21,804 nt of DNA from TMED8 sp038125725. Lineage in GTDB: Bacteria > Pseudomonadota > Alphaproteobacteria > Rhodospirillales > Casp-alpha2. Below, one piece after another: positions 1 through 7,396 of the stretch. The stretch's first letter is position 1, and each line of letters opens with the position of its first letter. The notes under the pieces were generated by a model. That model was not told the DNA's origin. It saw only the letters and a list, made by a program, of their open reading frames with translations, and did no database searches. The position numbers were made by a program, and so were the translations under genes. Location of the stretch: the NCBI GenBank assembly GCA_038125725.1, contig JAYPEK010000058.1:1-21804 (forward strand), written 5' to 3'.

Positions 1-5
1 CTCCC

Positions 6-1082
6 TTAGGCAATCACCTCAATACGTCCCATGGGCGCTGACGGGGAACACAGCGGTGCCGGCGCTTCCGGATAAATGAAGCCCGCGTCGCGCAGCTCCA
101 GCCCGCCGGAATAGGCGCCGAGCGCGGTGCCGGCATCGGCCTCGGTCGGCAGTTCGGCGAGCTTGCGCGCATCGGTGAGCGCCTGTTCGGCCTTGGCGAA
201 GGATTGCGTGAGTTGCGCGAGGCGCAGCATCGGGCCCAAGCCCCGGGCGGCGAGGATGTTGCAGCCGATCAGCGAGCCCACGTCCAGGTGCCCGCCGACC
301 ACCAGCGTCGCGCCGATGGAAATGATGGCGACGCCCATCATCGCCTGCAGGCTCTGGGTCAGGGTCTGCCCCGCGCCCTGCATGCGCGCCACGCGCTGGC
401 GCAGCATCTGCGCCTGGCCGACGTATTGCTGCCAGGACGCCATCACCGGGCCCTGGCCGCCGAAGGCGCGGATGGTGTCGGCGGCGCGGTCGACGGTGGC
501 GAGCAGCGTGTTGCCGAGCCCGGCGGTCTGCGACAGTTGCTGCATGGGGCCCTTGAGGCGCGCCTGCGAATAGAGGCTGAAGCCGAAGGCGGCGACGATG
601 AAGGCCATGGCGACGAGGCCGAGCCAGACGTTGAGGAGCGCCAGCGCGGCGACGAACACCAGCGCGAACGGCACGTCCATGACGGCGCCGATGTTGGGCG
701 GGTTGAAGGCGCTCTCCACTGAATCGAGGCCGCGCACGGCTTCGCGCCGCTGGCCGCCCGGCAGCATCTCCAGCGCCTGTGCCTTGGCCGCCGTCAGCAT
801 GCCGAAGGCGCCGATGGCGCGTTCGCGGTCGCGGTCCTCGAGCGCGGTGGCGGATAGCATCAGCCGCGCCTGGCGGAATCCGGTCTCCAGCGCAATCGCC
901 CCCACGACGCCGGCGGTCAGCGTGATCAGCGTCGCGTCGACGCCGTAGGAGACGTAGCGATTGAGCACCTGGATGACGAACAGCGGCGAGGCCAGCGCCA
1001 ACAGGTTGGCGAAGAACGATGCCAACAGCAGCTCGGCGGTGACGCCGGGCCGCGCGGCCAGCCTCTGGAACAGTTCACGCAT
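6..1082 (-). CDS. Type I secretion ABC transporter, membrane domain only (truncated before the ATPase)
   Basis: The 358-residue product matches the transmembrane half of LapB/PrtD/HlyB-type exporters, which drive one-step secretion of proteins from the cytoplasm through a periplasmic adaptor and TolC. Hydrophobic segments lie near residues 17-40, 50-70, 135-175 and 250-275. No C39-like N-terminal domain is present. The linker into the ATPase domain is recognisable (GGLELRDAGFIYPEAPAPL, ending at L344), but the last 14 residues do not clearly follow the family and a TAA at 6-8 ends the frame before any Walker A motif. Full-length members usually have about 550-720 residues. The protein could not hydrolyse ATP alone. 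It is either a broken gene, a frameshift, or a half-size protein whose ATPase lies left of the window. The ATG at 1082 fits the family start. The gene lies 70 bases beyond folD on the same strand. The family is fairly sure; whether it is functional is not. Confidence 0.72.
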   Translation of the reverse strand: MRELFQRLAARPGVTAELLLASFFANLLALASPLFVIQVLNRYVSYGVDATLITLTAGVVGAIALETGFRQARLMLSATALEDRDRERAIGAFGMLTAAKAQALEMLPGGQRREAVRGLDSVESAFNPPNIGAVMDVPFALVFVAALALLNVWLGLVAMAFIVAAFGFSLYSQARLKGPMQQLSQTAGLGNTLLATVDRAADTIRAFGGQGPVMASWQQYVGQAQMLRQRVARMQGAGQTLTQSLQAMMGVAIISIGATLVVGGHLDVGSLIGCNILAARGLGPMLRLAQLTQSFAKAEQALTDARKLAELPTEADAGTALGAYSGGLELRDAGFIYPEAPAPLCSPSAPMGRIEVIA

Positions 1083-1152
1083 GGTGGCGCATCATCTCAC
1101 AGGGAGGATTCCCAACGCAACGGAGTTGCACGCCCGGGTTGGATTCGCGCGT

Positions 1153-2064
1153 TCAGATCGCCGGCGGCTCGATGCCGTTCTGGCGGCACGCCGCGACCAG
1201 CGTATTGCGCAGCAGGCACGCGATGGTCATCGGTCCGACGCCGCCCGGCACCGGCGTGATGGCACCGGCAACCTCGACCGCTTCGGCGAAATCGACGTCG
1301 CCGACCAGCTTGGTTTTCGGCGTGCCGTCGTCCTTGAGGCCCTTTTCGGGCGCATCGACACGGTTGATGCCGACGTCGATGACGGTGGCGCCGGGGCGAA
1401 TCCAGTCGCCCTTGATCATTTCCGGCCGGCCGACGGCGGCGACGACGATATCGGCCTCGCGGCAGCGCGCCGCCAGGTCGCGGGTCCGGGAGTGCGCGAT
1501 GGTGACGGTGCAGCTCTCGGCCAGCAACAAAGCGGCCATCGGTTTGCCGACGATGTTGGAGCGCCCGACGACAACGGCGCGCATGCCGCTGAGATCGCCG
1601 AGCCTGTCCTTCAGCATCAGGATGCAGCCGTAGGGCGTGCAGGGCACCAGCGCGTCGCCGCCGGTCCACAGCCGCCCGACGTTGGTGACGTGAAAGCCGT
1701 CCACGTCCTTGTCCGGGTCGATGGCGGCCAGCACCTTCTGTTCGTCGATCTGGTCGGGCAGCGGCAGCTGCACCAAAATGCCGTGCACGGCGTCGTCGGC
1801 GTTGAGTTTCCCGACCAGCGCCAGCACGTCGGCTTCCGGCGTGTCGGCGGGGAGCCGGTGTTCGAACGATTGCATGCCGGCCTCGCGGGTCTGCTCGCCC
1901 TTGTTGCGCACGTAGACGGCGCTGGCCGGGTCGTCGCCGACCAGCACCACGGCGAGCCCGGCCTGCAGGCCGTGTGCGTCCCGGATGGCGGCGGCTTCCG
2001 TGGCCACGCGCTCGCGCAGGCCTTGGGCGAATGCCTTACCGTCGATGATGGTGTCCGTCGCCAT
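1153..2064 (-). CDS. folD: Bifunctional methylenetetrahydrofolate dehydrogenase / methenyltetrahydrofolate cyclohydrolase
   Basis: FolD interconverts 5,10-methylene-, methenyl- and 10-formyl-tetrahydrofolate in the cytosol using NADP, supplying one-carbon units for purines and formyl-methionine. The 303-residue length is normal. Catalytic positions known from E. coli FolD are present with an offset of one: Tyr51 and Lys55 in YVRNK, Gln99 in VQLPLP and Asp122 in DKDVDGFH. The NADP-binding signature GRSNIVGKP and the C-terminal TPVPGGVGPMT motif are also intact. The ATG at 2064 is preceded by a strong GGGAGG ribosome binding site. It starts 17 bases after the DUF167 gene, so yggT, DUF167 and folD probably share a transcript. 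Confidence 0.97.
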   Translation of the reverse strand: MATDTIIDGKAFAQGLRERVATEAAAIRDAHGLQAGLAVVLVGDDPASAVYVRNKGEQTREAGMQSFEHRLPADTPEADVLALVGKLNADDAVHGILVQLPLPDQIDEQKVLAAIDPDKDVDGFHVTNVGRLWTGGDALVPCTPYGCILMLKDRLGDLSGMRAVVVGRSNIVGKPMAALLLAESCTVTIAHSRTRDLAARCREADIVVAAVGRPEMIKGDWIRPGATVIDVGINRVDAPEKGLKDDGTPKTKLVGDVDFAEAVEVAGAITPVPGGVGPMTIACLLRNTLVAACRQNGIEPPAI

Positions 2065-2081
2065 GCTAGCCTCCCTGTCAG

Positions 2082-2411
2082 CTATTCGAGCGTCCGTGCC
2101 CAGGCCACGAGGGCGTCGAGCCTGTCGCCGGCCGGGTCGTCGATCAGGACGGTCTTGTTACGGTCCTTGGCGCCCTTGATCAAGTCCAGGCTTTGCATGC
2201 CCACCCCCCACGATTTCGATAGCAACTTGAGGAGCGCCTTGTTGGCCTTGCCTTTCTCCGGAACAGCGGTGACCGAGACCTTGAGCACGCGAGAGCCGTC
2301 GGCAAGGGTGTCGATGCCGGTGACGGCGTTCTTCGAGGCTTTCGGGGAGAGCCGGATGTCGACGGCAATGCCGGCTTGGGTGCGGCGGAACGGCAGGGGC
2401 GCGTCAGACAA
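2082..2411 (-). CDS. DUF167 (YggU-like) family protein
   Basis: A 109-residue cytosolic protein of the DUF167/YggU family, whose biochemical role is unknown. Family marks are the central SPKASKNAV segment, the VTAVPEKGKANKAL stretch near residues 46-60 and the later ...LIKGAKDRNKTVLI strand. The only start that covers the N-terminus is a TTG at 2411. This overlaps the end of the yggT gene by 8 bases, which supports translational coupling. YggU-like and YggT-like genes are commonly adjacent in proteobacteria, so the pairing is expected. No catalytic residues can be proposed. Confidence 0.88.
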   Translation of the reverse strand: MSDAPLPFRRTQAGIAVDIRLSPKASKNAVTGIDTLADGSRVLKVSVTAVPEKGKANKALLKLLSKSWGVGMQSLDLIKGAKDRNKTVLIDDPAGDRLDALVAWARTLE

Positions 2412-2703
2412 ACCGGAAATAGAGGTTGGCGATGACGCCGCGGACGAAGATCAGCCCCAAGATCAGCACCATGGGCGACAGATCCAGCCCGCCCAGGTTT
2501 GGCAGCGCGCGGCGGATCGGTGCCTGCAGCGGTTCGGTCAGGCGGTAGGTGAAATCGCCGACCATGTAGACGAAGCGGTTCGACGTATTGATGACGTTGA
2601 AGGCGACCAGCCAGCTCAGGACCACGCCGATGATCACGATCCACATGTAAAGTTCGATGGCGATCAGCAGCACTTGCAGCAGCGGGCCGAGGATGACGTT
2701 CAT
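2404..2703 (-). CDS. YggT family small membrane protein
   Basis: A 99-residue inner-membrane protein of the YggT family, with roles suggested in osmotic tolerance and membrane or division functions but no defined reaction. Two hydrophobic helices are visible, about residues 5-33 and 74-95. They flank the family segment with an R-L-T-E-P-L-Q-A-P-I-R-R core near residues 52-65. It is a single-repeat form; E. coli YggT is about twice as long with the unit duplicated. I place the start at the ATG at 2703, because the 40 residues readable upstream are not hydrophobic and do not resemble the family. The stop overlaps the DUF167 start. No convincing promoter was found; an AT-rich TTATAG lies about 20 bases upstream. 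Confidence 0.88.
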   Translation of the reverse strand: MNVILGPLLQVLLIAIELYMWIVIIGVVLSWLVAFNVINTSNRFVYMVGDFTYRLTEPLQAPIRRALPNLGGLDLSPMVLILGLIFVRGVIANLYFRFV

Positions 2704-2799
2704 GGCTGGGGCTGATGTCCCTATAATCGTTGGCGAATCGCGAATAACGTAGGCCCACGGCGCGGACCGCGCAAGGCTGCACTGGAAACTTCGGGGCGC

Positions 2800-2828
2800 T
2801 TGACAAGGGGCGGCACCGACCACATTAT
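2800..2828 (+). promoter_or_regulatory. Sigma-70 type promoter for tRNA-Ala
   Basis: A consensus -35 box TTGACA (2800-2805) is followed by a 17-base spacer and a -10-like CATTAT (2823-2828, 4 of 6). It sits about 50 bases before the mature tRNA-Ala 5' end, a suitable distance for a stable-RNA promoter with a short processed leader. It lies in the divergent gap with yggT. Confidence 0.6.
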
Positions 2829-2880
2829 CCGCTCGATTTCGCGCCGGGGGCCCAGCCGCCGGCCGGAGACCTACCCGGAA

Positions 2881-2956
<76 letters not shown>

Positions 2957-2998
2957 AATCCCCAAAGCCTTGATGTCGAATTCCCTAGGGTGCCGGTC

Positions 2999-3038
2999 GC
3001 GGGCCTGTTGACGCTCCCCCATTGACCGGAGGGCCCGC
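2999..3038. repeat. Inverted repeat between tRNA-Ala and the acyl-CoA operon
   Basis: Perfect 7-base arms GCGGGCC (2999-3005) and GGCCCGC (3032-3038) enclose 26 bases. The loop holds two copies of TTGAC (3008-3012 and 3022-3026) in direct orientation. It ends about 36 bases before the acyl-CoA dehydrogenase start. It could be an operator for that operon or part of tRNA transcript termination, although no T-run follows. The remaining sequence from 2957 to 3074 shows no gene and no confident promoter. Confidence 0.3.
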
Positions 3039-3074
3039 TCAGTTCAAGAAAGATGCATCAGGGGGGGCACAAGC

Positions 3075-4241
3075 ATGAGCATCGACTACACACCCGAACA
3101 GATTCAAATCCGCGAGAACATGGCGCGCATCTGTGCCAAGTTCGACGATCAGTATTGGCTGGAACGCGACGAGGACGGCGCTTTTCCGGAAGACTTCTGC
3201 CAGGCCATCGCCGATGCCGGCTACATGGGCATCGCCATGCCGGAGGAATACGGCGGCGCCGGGCTCGGTATCAAGGACGGCGCCGTGATGGCGCAGACGA
3301 TCACCGAATCGGGCGCCGGCAACGCTGGCTTCGCCGCCGTCTCCATCGGTATCTTCGGCATGAACCCGGTGGTCGTGTTCGGCACCGAGGAGCAGAAGCG
3401 CCGCTTCCTGCCGCCGGTGGTCAGGCGCGAGGACGTCGCCTGTTTCGGCGTCACCGAACCGAACACCGGGCTCGACACAACGCGGCTCAAGACACGCGCC
3501 AAATGGGACGGCGAGAAGTACATCGTCAAGGGCGAGAAGATCTGGATATCCACCGCCCAGCGCGCCAACAAGATCCTATTGATCGCGCGCACCAAGGATA
3601 TGAGCGAGACGGAAAAGCCCATTGACGGACTGTCGCTGTTCTATACCGATCTCAACCGTGACTATGCGGAAATCCGCGAGATCAAGAAGATGGGCCGGAA
3701 GTGCGTCGATTCGAACCAGATCTTTTTCGACGACATGCCGGTGCCCAAGGACCATCTGATCGGCGAGGAAGGCAAGGGCTTTCGCTACCTGCTGCACGGC
3801 CTTAACGCCGAGCGCATCTTTATCGCCGCCTCGATGGTCGGGCTCGGGCGCTGCGCGCTCAAGCGCGCCGCCGAATACGCCAAGGAGCGCATCGTCTTCG
3901 ACCGCCCCATCGGCCAGAACCAGGCAATCCAGCATCCATTGGCCGAATCCTGGGCGGAGCTGGAAGCCGCCAACCTGATGGCCTTCCGCGCCGCCGATCT
4001 TTACGACCGGGGCGAGGAATGCGGGCTTGAGGCCAACGCGGCCAAGTACCTGGCCGCCGAGGCCGCCTTCAAGGCCTGCACCAACGCCGTCATGACCCAT
4101 GGCGGCATGGGTTATGCCAAGGAATTTCACGTCGAGCGCTACCTGCGCGAAAGCCTGATCCATCGCATTGCGCCGGTGAGCCCGCAGTTGATGCTCAGTT
4201 ACCTGGCGGAGCGCGCGCTCGGCCTGCCGAAATCTTACTAG
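3075..4241 (+). CDS. Acyl-CoA dehydrogenase family flavoprotein
   Basis: A 388-residue FAD enzyme expected to introduce a double bond between C2 and C3 of a CoA thioester, passing electrons to ETF. Its N-terminal helical domain runs to about residue 120. The flavin/substrate motif FGVTEPNTGLDTT lies at 124-136, followed by the beta domain with KIWIS (155-159) and the C-terminal helical domain with GGMGYAKEF. The catalytic Glu is not at the usual MCAD position, where the sequence reads RIAPVSPQ instead of a YEGT-like stretch. Instead Glu246 in NAERIFIA aligns with the catalytic Glu of isovaleryl-CoA and long-chain dehydrogenases. A purine-rich stretch precedes the ATG. It is the first of four tightly packed genes, with MaoC 16 bases downstream, so the substrate is probably a short branched or dicarboxylic acyl-CoA. 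The substrate is inference. Confidence 0.93.
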   Translation: MSIDYTPEQIQIRENMARICAKFDDQYWLERDEDGAFPEDFCQAIADAGYMGIAMPEEYGGAGLGIKDGAVMAQTITESGAGNAGFAAVSIGIFGMNPVVVFGTEEQKRRFLPPVVRREDVACFGVTEPNTGLDTTRLKTRAKWDGEKYIVKGEKIWISTAQRANKILLIARTKDMSETEKPIDGLSLFYTDLNRDYAEIREIKKMGRKCVDSNQIFFDDMPVPKDHLIGEEGKGFRYLLHGLNAERIFIAASMVGLGRCALKRAAEYAKERIVFDRPIGQNQAIQHPLAESWAELEAANLMAFRAADLYDRGEECGLEANAAKYLAAEAAFKACTNAVMTHGGMGYAKEFHVERYLRESLIHRIAPVSPQLMLSYLAERALGLPKSY

Positions 4242-4257
4242 GGAGGAAAAACGACAG

Positions 4258-4713
4258 ATGTCCGGACTTTATTTCGAGGAATTCGAGGTCGGCATGGAGT
4301 TCAACCATGCGCTCACCCGCACAGTCACGGAGATGGACAACATCATGTTCTGCGCCATGACCCACAACCCGCAGCCGCTGCACCTGGACGAGGAATTCTC
4401 CAAGCAGACCATGTACGGCCAGCGGCTGGTCAATTCGCTGTTCACGCTCGGCCTGATGATCGGCGTTACCGTGCAGGAGACGACGCTAGGGACAACGCTC
4501 GGCAATCTCGGCATGACCGACATCCGTTTCAAGAACCCCGTGTTCCACGGCGACACGCTGCACATGATCACCCGCATCAAGGACAAGCGCGAAAGCAAGT
4601 CGCGCCCCGATACCGGCCTCGTCACTTTCGAGCACTTCGCCTACAACCAGCGCGACGAGGAGGTGGGTTACTGCGTGCGCGTCGGGCTGATGAAGAAACG
4701 GGACGCATCATGA
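4258..4713 (+). CDS. MaoC-type enoyl-CoA hydratase (itaconyl/mesaconyl-CoA hydratase-like)
   Basis: A 151-residue single hot-dog domain protein of the MaoC family, which adds water to an enoyl-CoA. The active-site loop reads MTHNPQPLHLDEEF (34-47). His42 aligns with the catalytic His of (R)-specific hydratases. The catalytic Asp of that class appears to be replaced by Asn37, as I recall for a subgroup that works with mesaconyl- or itaconyl-type substrates; that comparison needs an alignment. A strong AGGGAGG site precedes the ATG. The stop overlaps the next gene by four bases (ATGA), indicating coupled translation with the CitE-like lyase. Fold confidence is high; substrate confidence is low. 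Confidence 0.9.
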   Translation: MSGLYFEEFEVGMEFNHALTRTVTEMDNIMFCAMTHNPQPLHLDEEFSKQTMYGQRLVNSLFTLGLMIGVTVQETTLGTTLGNLGMTDIRFKNPVFHGDTLHMITRIKDKRESKSRPDTGLVTFEHFAYNQRDEEVGYCVRVGLMKKRDAS

Positions 4714-5603
4714 TCGTCCGTTCGTGGCTGTTCGTGCCCGGTGACAGCGAACGCAAGCTGGAGAAGGGGCGCGGCAACGAAGCCGATGCGCTGATCCTGG
4801 ACCTGGAAGACGCGGTCTCCGACGACCGCCAGGAGATCGCGCGCGAAATGACCTGCGATTTCCTCAAGGCCAACCCGGACCGTTCGCGCCAGCAGCTCTG
4901 GGTGCGGATCAATCCGCTCGATTCGCCGCTGTCGTTGCCCGATCTCGCCGCCGTCATGCCGGGCCGCCCGGACGGCATCGTGCTGCCCAAGGTGGAGCGC
5001 GCCCAGGACGTCAACCGCCTGGCCGATTTCCTCTCCGTTTTGGAGGTGCGCGACGGAATCGAACAGGGCACGACCAAGATCCTCAGCGTTGCCACCGAGA
5101 CTGGCGCGTCGCTCTTGACCTTCCACACCTACCTGGAAAACACCACCGAGCGGCTCACCGCCATGACCTGGGGGGCGGAGGATCTGGCGGCGTCGCTCGG
5201 TGCCAGCGACAACCGCAATCCCGCGACCGGCGAATACGACGATCCTTACCTAATGGCGAAGTCGCTCTGTCTCGCTGCGGCGCGCGCCATCGAGGTGCAG
5301 CCGGTCGGCGTCGTTTGGGTCGATTTCCGCGATCTCGATGGGCTGGAAAAGGATTGTCTGCGCGACCGGCGATCGGGTTTCGTCGGCAAGATCGCCATCC
5401 ATCCGGCGCAGTCGGAGGTCATCAACCGCGCCTTCACGCCGTCGGATGAAGAGGTCGAGCACGCCGAGCGCGTGGTGCAGGTGTTTGCCGACAATCCCGG
5501 CCTCGGTACCGTCGGGCTGGACGGCAAGATGGTCGACATGCCGCACCTGAAGCAGGCGCGTAACCTTTTGGCATTGGCCGAACAGATCAAGGCGAGGGGG
5601 TAA
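4710..5603 (+). CDS. CitE-family (malyl-/citramalyl-CoA) lyase
   Basis: A 297-residue HpcH/HpaI-CitE TIM-barrel enzyme. Family members cleave hydroxyacyl-CoA such as malyl-CoA or citramalyl-CoA, giving acetyl-CoA plus glyoxylate or pyruvate, with Mg2+. Visible motifs are LFVPG near the N-terminus, DLEDAV (31-36), Arg66 in WVRINP, LPKVE (92-96), Glu130 in VATET and Asp158 in WGAEDLAAS; Glu130 and Asp158 fit the metal ligands. The late KIAIHPAQ segment is also typical. A citrate lyase role is unlikely, since citD, citF and citX are absent here. It begins inside the MaoC stop codon and ends 6 bases before the CoA transferase, so the lyase is clearly part of the operon. Confidence 0.93.
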   Translation: MIVRSWLFVPGDSERKLEKGRGNEADALILDLEDAVSDDRQEIAREMTCDFLKANPDRSRQQLWVRINPLDSPLSLPDLAAVMPGRPDGIVLPKVERAQDVNRLADFLSVLEVRDGIEQGTTKILSVATETGASLLTFHTYLENTTERLTAMTWGAEDLAASLGASDNRNPATGEYDDPYLMAKSLCLAAARAIEVQPVGVVWVDFRDLDGLEKDCLRDRRSGFVGKIAIHPAQSEVINRAFTPSDEEVEHAERVVQVFADNPGLGTVGLDGKMVDMPHLKQARNLLALAEQIKARG

Positions 5604-5609
5604 CGGGCC

Positions 5610-6803
5610 ATGCCGGGAACGCTCGAAGGGATTCGCGTCGTCGACCTGACCACCGTGCTGATGGGGCCGTGGGCGGCGCAGATGATGGGCGACATGGGCG
5701 CCGACGTGATCAAGGTGGAGACGCCAGGCGGAGATATCTCGCGTGCCATGGGGCCGGGGCGTAACCCGGGCATGGCGGCGGTGTTCATGACCACCAACCG
5801 CAACAAGCGTTCCATCGTGCTCGACCTCACCCGTGACGAGGGGATGCAGGCGCTACGCCGTCTGATCGCCACGGCGGACGTGTTCATGCACAACTTCCGC
5901 CCCAAGGTGATGAACAAGTTCGGCCTCGACTACGCGAGCTTCAAGGAGGACCACCCGGAGCTGGTCTATTGCCGCGCCTACGGGTTCCGCTCCGACGGGC
6001 CGATGGCCGATAAGCCGGCCTACGACGATGTCATCCAGACGGCGGCGGGCTTCACCGACCTGATGATGCTGTTCGCCGATCAGCCGCGTTACCTGCCGAC
6101 CCTGATGGCCGACAAGACGTCGTCCTATGCGGTGCTGTCGGCGGTACTGTCGGCGCTGGTGCACCGCGAACGCGGCGGCGGCGGGCAGGAGGTCGAAGTG
6201 CCCATGTACGAAACACTGGTCGACTTCATGATGGTCGAGCACCTCTACGGCGCCACCTTCGATCCGCCGATCGCGCAGATGGGCTACGAGCGGGTGATGA
6301 ACACCGAGCGCAAGCCCTACGCCACCAAGGACGGTTATCTCACGGTGCTGCCCTATACCGACCGCAACTGGCGCGACTTCTTCACCATCGCCGGTCGGGT
6401 CGAGCTGATCGACGATCCGGTCTTCGCCACCCATGTGGCGCGGGTCAGCAATTCGGAGCGGGTCTATGCGGTGCTCGGCGAGATCGTTGCCACCCGCACG
6501 ACGGCCGAGTGGGTCGAGGCGCTGGAAGCGGCCAACATTCCGGTGATGCCAGTGTTCTCTAAGGAGGACCTGCTGGATGAGACGCAGCTCAACGCCACCG
6601 GTTTCTGGCACATGATCGATCACCCGACGGAAGGGCGCATCCGTCTTGCCGATCCGCCGGCGCGGTTCTTCAAGACGCCGTCGACCATCCGGGACCTGCC
6701 ACCCAAGTTGGGCCAGCAGAGCGCCGAGATTTTGGTGGAAGCCGGATATACGGAAGCCGAGATCGAGGCATTGATCTCGGCCGGTATCAGCCGTGTGGGC
6801 TAG
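5610..6803 (+). CDS. CaiB/BaiF (family III) CoA transferase
   Basis: A 397-residue transferase that moves CoA between carboxylic acids through an aspartyl-CoA mixed anhydride. The N-terminus LEGIRVVDLTTVLMGPWAA and the GADVIKVE segment are hallmarks. Asp168 in MADKTSSY aligns with the catalytic Asp169 of formyl-CoA transferase, and the preceding KPAYDDVIQTAAG stretch is conserved. A G-rich segment with AGGGGG precedes the ATG. As the last gene of the module it probably activates the free acid (itaconate, mesaconate or another C4-C5 acid) using succinyl-CoA or acetyl-CoA; that is inference from context. A GC-rich hairpin follows the stop. Confidence 0.94.
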   Translation: MPGTLEGIRVVDLTTVLMGPWAAQMMGDMGADVIKVETPGGDISRAMGPGRNPGMAAVFMTTNRNKRSIVLDLTRDEGMQALRRLIATADVFMHNFRPKVMNKFGLDYASFKEDHPELVYCRAYGFRSDGPMADKPAYDDVIQTAAGFTDLMMLFADQPRYLPTLMADKTSSYAVLSAVLSALVHRERGGGGQEVEVPMYETLVDFMMVEHLYGATFDPPIAQMGYERVMNTERKPYATKDGYLTVLPYTDRNWRDFFTIAGRVELIDDPVFATHVARVSNSERVYAVLGEIVATRTTAEWVEALEAANIPVMPVFSKEDLLDETQLNATGFWHMIDHPTEGRIRLADPPARFFKTPSTIRDLPPKLGQQSAEILVEAGYTEAEIEALISAGISRVG

Positions 6804-6814
6804 CGAGACAGCCA

Positions 6815-6842
6815 GCCGCGCCCGGGGCCTGCCCGGCGCGGC
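6815..6842. terminator. GC-rich hairpin between convergent genes
   Basis: Perfect 8-base arms GCCGCGCC (6815-6822) and GGCGCGGC (6835-6842) enclose a loop that can itself pair GGG with CCC. It lies in the 51-base gap between the convergent CoA transferase and XRE regulator genes. No T-run follows on either strand, so it may act as a weak or factor-assisted bidirectional terminator or as an mRNA end-stabilising stem. Confidence 0.45.
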
Positions 6843-6854
6843 CGGCAGATCGCG

Positions 6855-7208
6855 TCAGGCGGATTTCGCGTAGGAGCGGACCAAACGCAGGAAGTGCGTC
6901 TTGACGTTGTCGTCGGAGATCTCGTCGATCTCCTTGGCCAGCTTGATGGCACGCGAGGAAAGCGCCGGTTCCGGGTCGCCGATGCCGCCACGGCTCAAGC
7001 CTTCGAAGAAGAAGGTGATCGGCTGGTCGAGGACCTTGCAGATCTCCCAAAGCCGGCTGGAGCCGACACGGTTGGTGCCCTTCTCGTATTTCTGCACCTG
7101 CTGGAAACTGATCCCCAACGCGTTGCCCAGATCCGTCTGGGTCATTCCTTTGGCCAATCGCGCTTCGCGAACGCGCTGGCCGACGTGTACATCTGTAGGA
7201 TGAGGCAT
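6855..7208 (-). CDS. XRE-family transcriptional regulator (PraR-like)
   Basis: With the ATG at 7208 the product has 117 residues. It has an N-terminal helix-turn-helix (about 10-65) with MTQTDLGNALGISFQQVQKY, then a conserved Trp-containing segment, PITFFFEG, and a charged C-terminal helix. This is the single-domain XRE type common in Alphaproteobacteria, including rhizobial PraR, a regulator of attachment and quorum sensing. The reading frame extends upstream to 7289, but those codons lie over a promoter-like site (7246-7273), and family members begin close to xHPxDxxVG, so 7208 is preferred. Targets are unknown. It is convergent with the CoA module, so control of that operon is possible but not shown. 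Confidence 0.88.
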   Translation of the reverse strand: MPHPTDVHVGQRVREARLAKGMTQTDLGNALGISFQQVQKYEKGTNRVGSSRLWEICKVLDQPITFFFEGLSRGGIGDPEPALSSRAIKLAKEIDEISDDNVKTHFLRLVRSYAKSA

Positions 7209-7213
7209 AAGTG

Positions 7214-7267
7214 AGCATTCCCGGTCAAAATGATTGTTGCCGAACATTCTACATAACAGTGAATGCT
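7214..7267. promoter_or_regulatory. Dyads flanking the XRE promoter, candidate operators
   Basis: AGCATTC (7214-7220) and GAATGCT (7261-7267) form a perfect 7-base inverted repeat around the -10 box. Between them, near the expected transcription start, is TGTT-GCCG-AACA (7235-7246) with 4-base symmetric arms. Either could serve autoregulation by the XRE protein; no binding data can be inferred. Confidence 0.3.
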
Positions 7268-7273
7268 GAGCAA
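7246..7273 (-). promoter_or_regulatory. Promoter of the XRE regulator
   Basis: On the minus strand TTGCTC (7268-7273) and TAGAAT (7246-7251, 5 of 6) are separated by 16 bases. This gives a leader of about 30 bases before the ATG at 7208. The surrounding stretch 7209-7350 is much more AT-rich than its neighbours, as promoter regions often are. Confidence 0.5.
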
Positions 7274-7396
7274 CCGTTTTTCTGGACAATTGCGTTCAAG
7301 CTATGACCTTCTAACCTCATGAAAAGATTAAAATAATTCAAAAGCAGATGGCGCGGGCATCCGCCCATTCGCGTCTGTTCGGCCTTTTGGCGCCGA

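Noticed and set aside
961..2715. A 584-codon plus-strand open frame
   Set aside because: It is antisense to folD, the DUF167 gene and yggT, all of which have clear family motifs; no domain is seen in the frame.
2180..2806. A 208-codon minus-strand frame across yggT and DUF167
   Set aside because: Out of frame with both genes, rich in Arg/Pro and without domain features; the two overlapping family genes explain the region.
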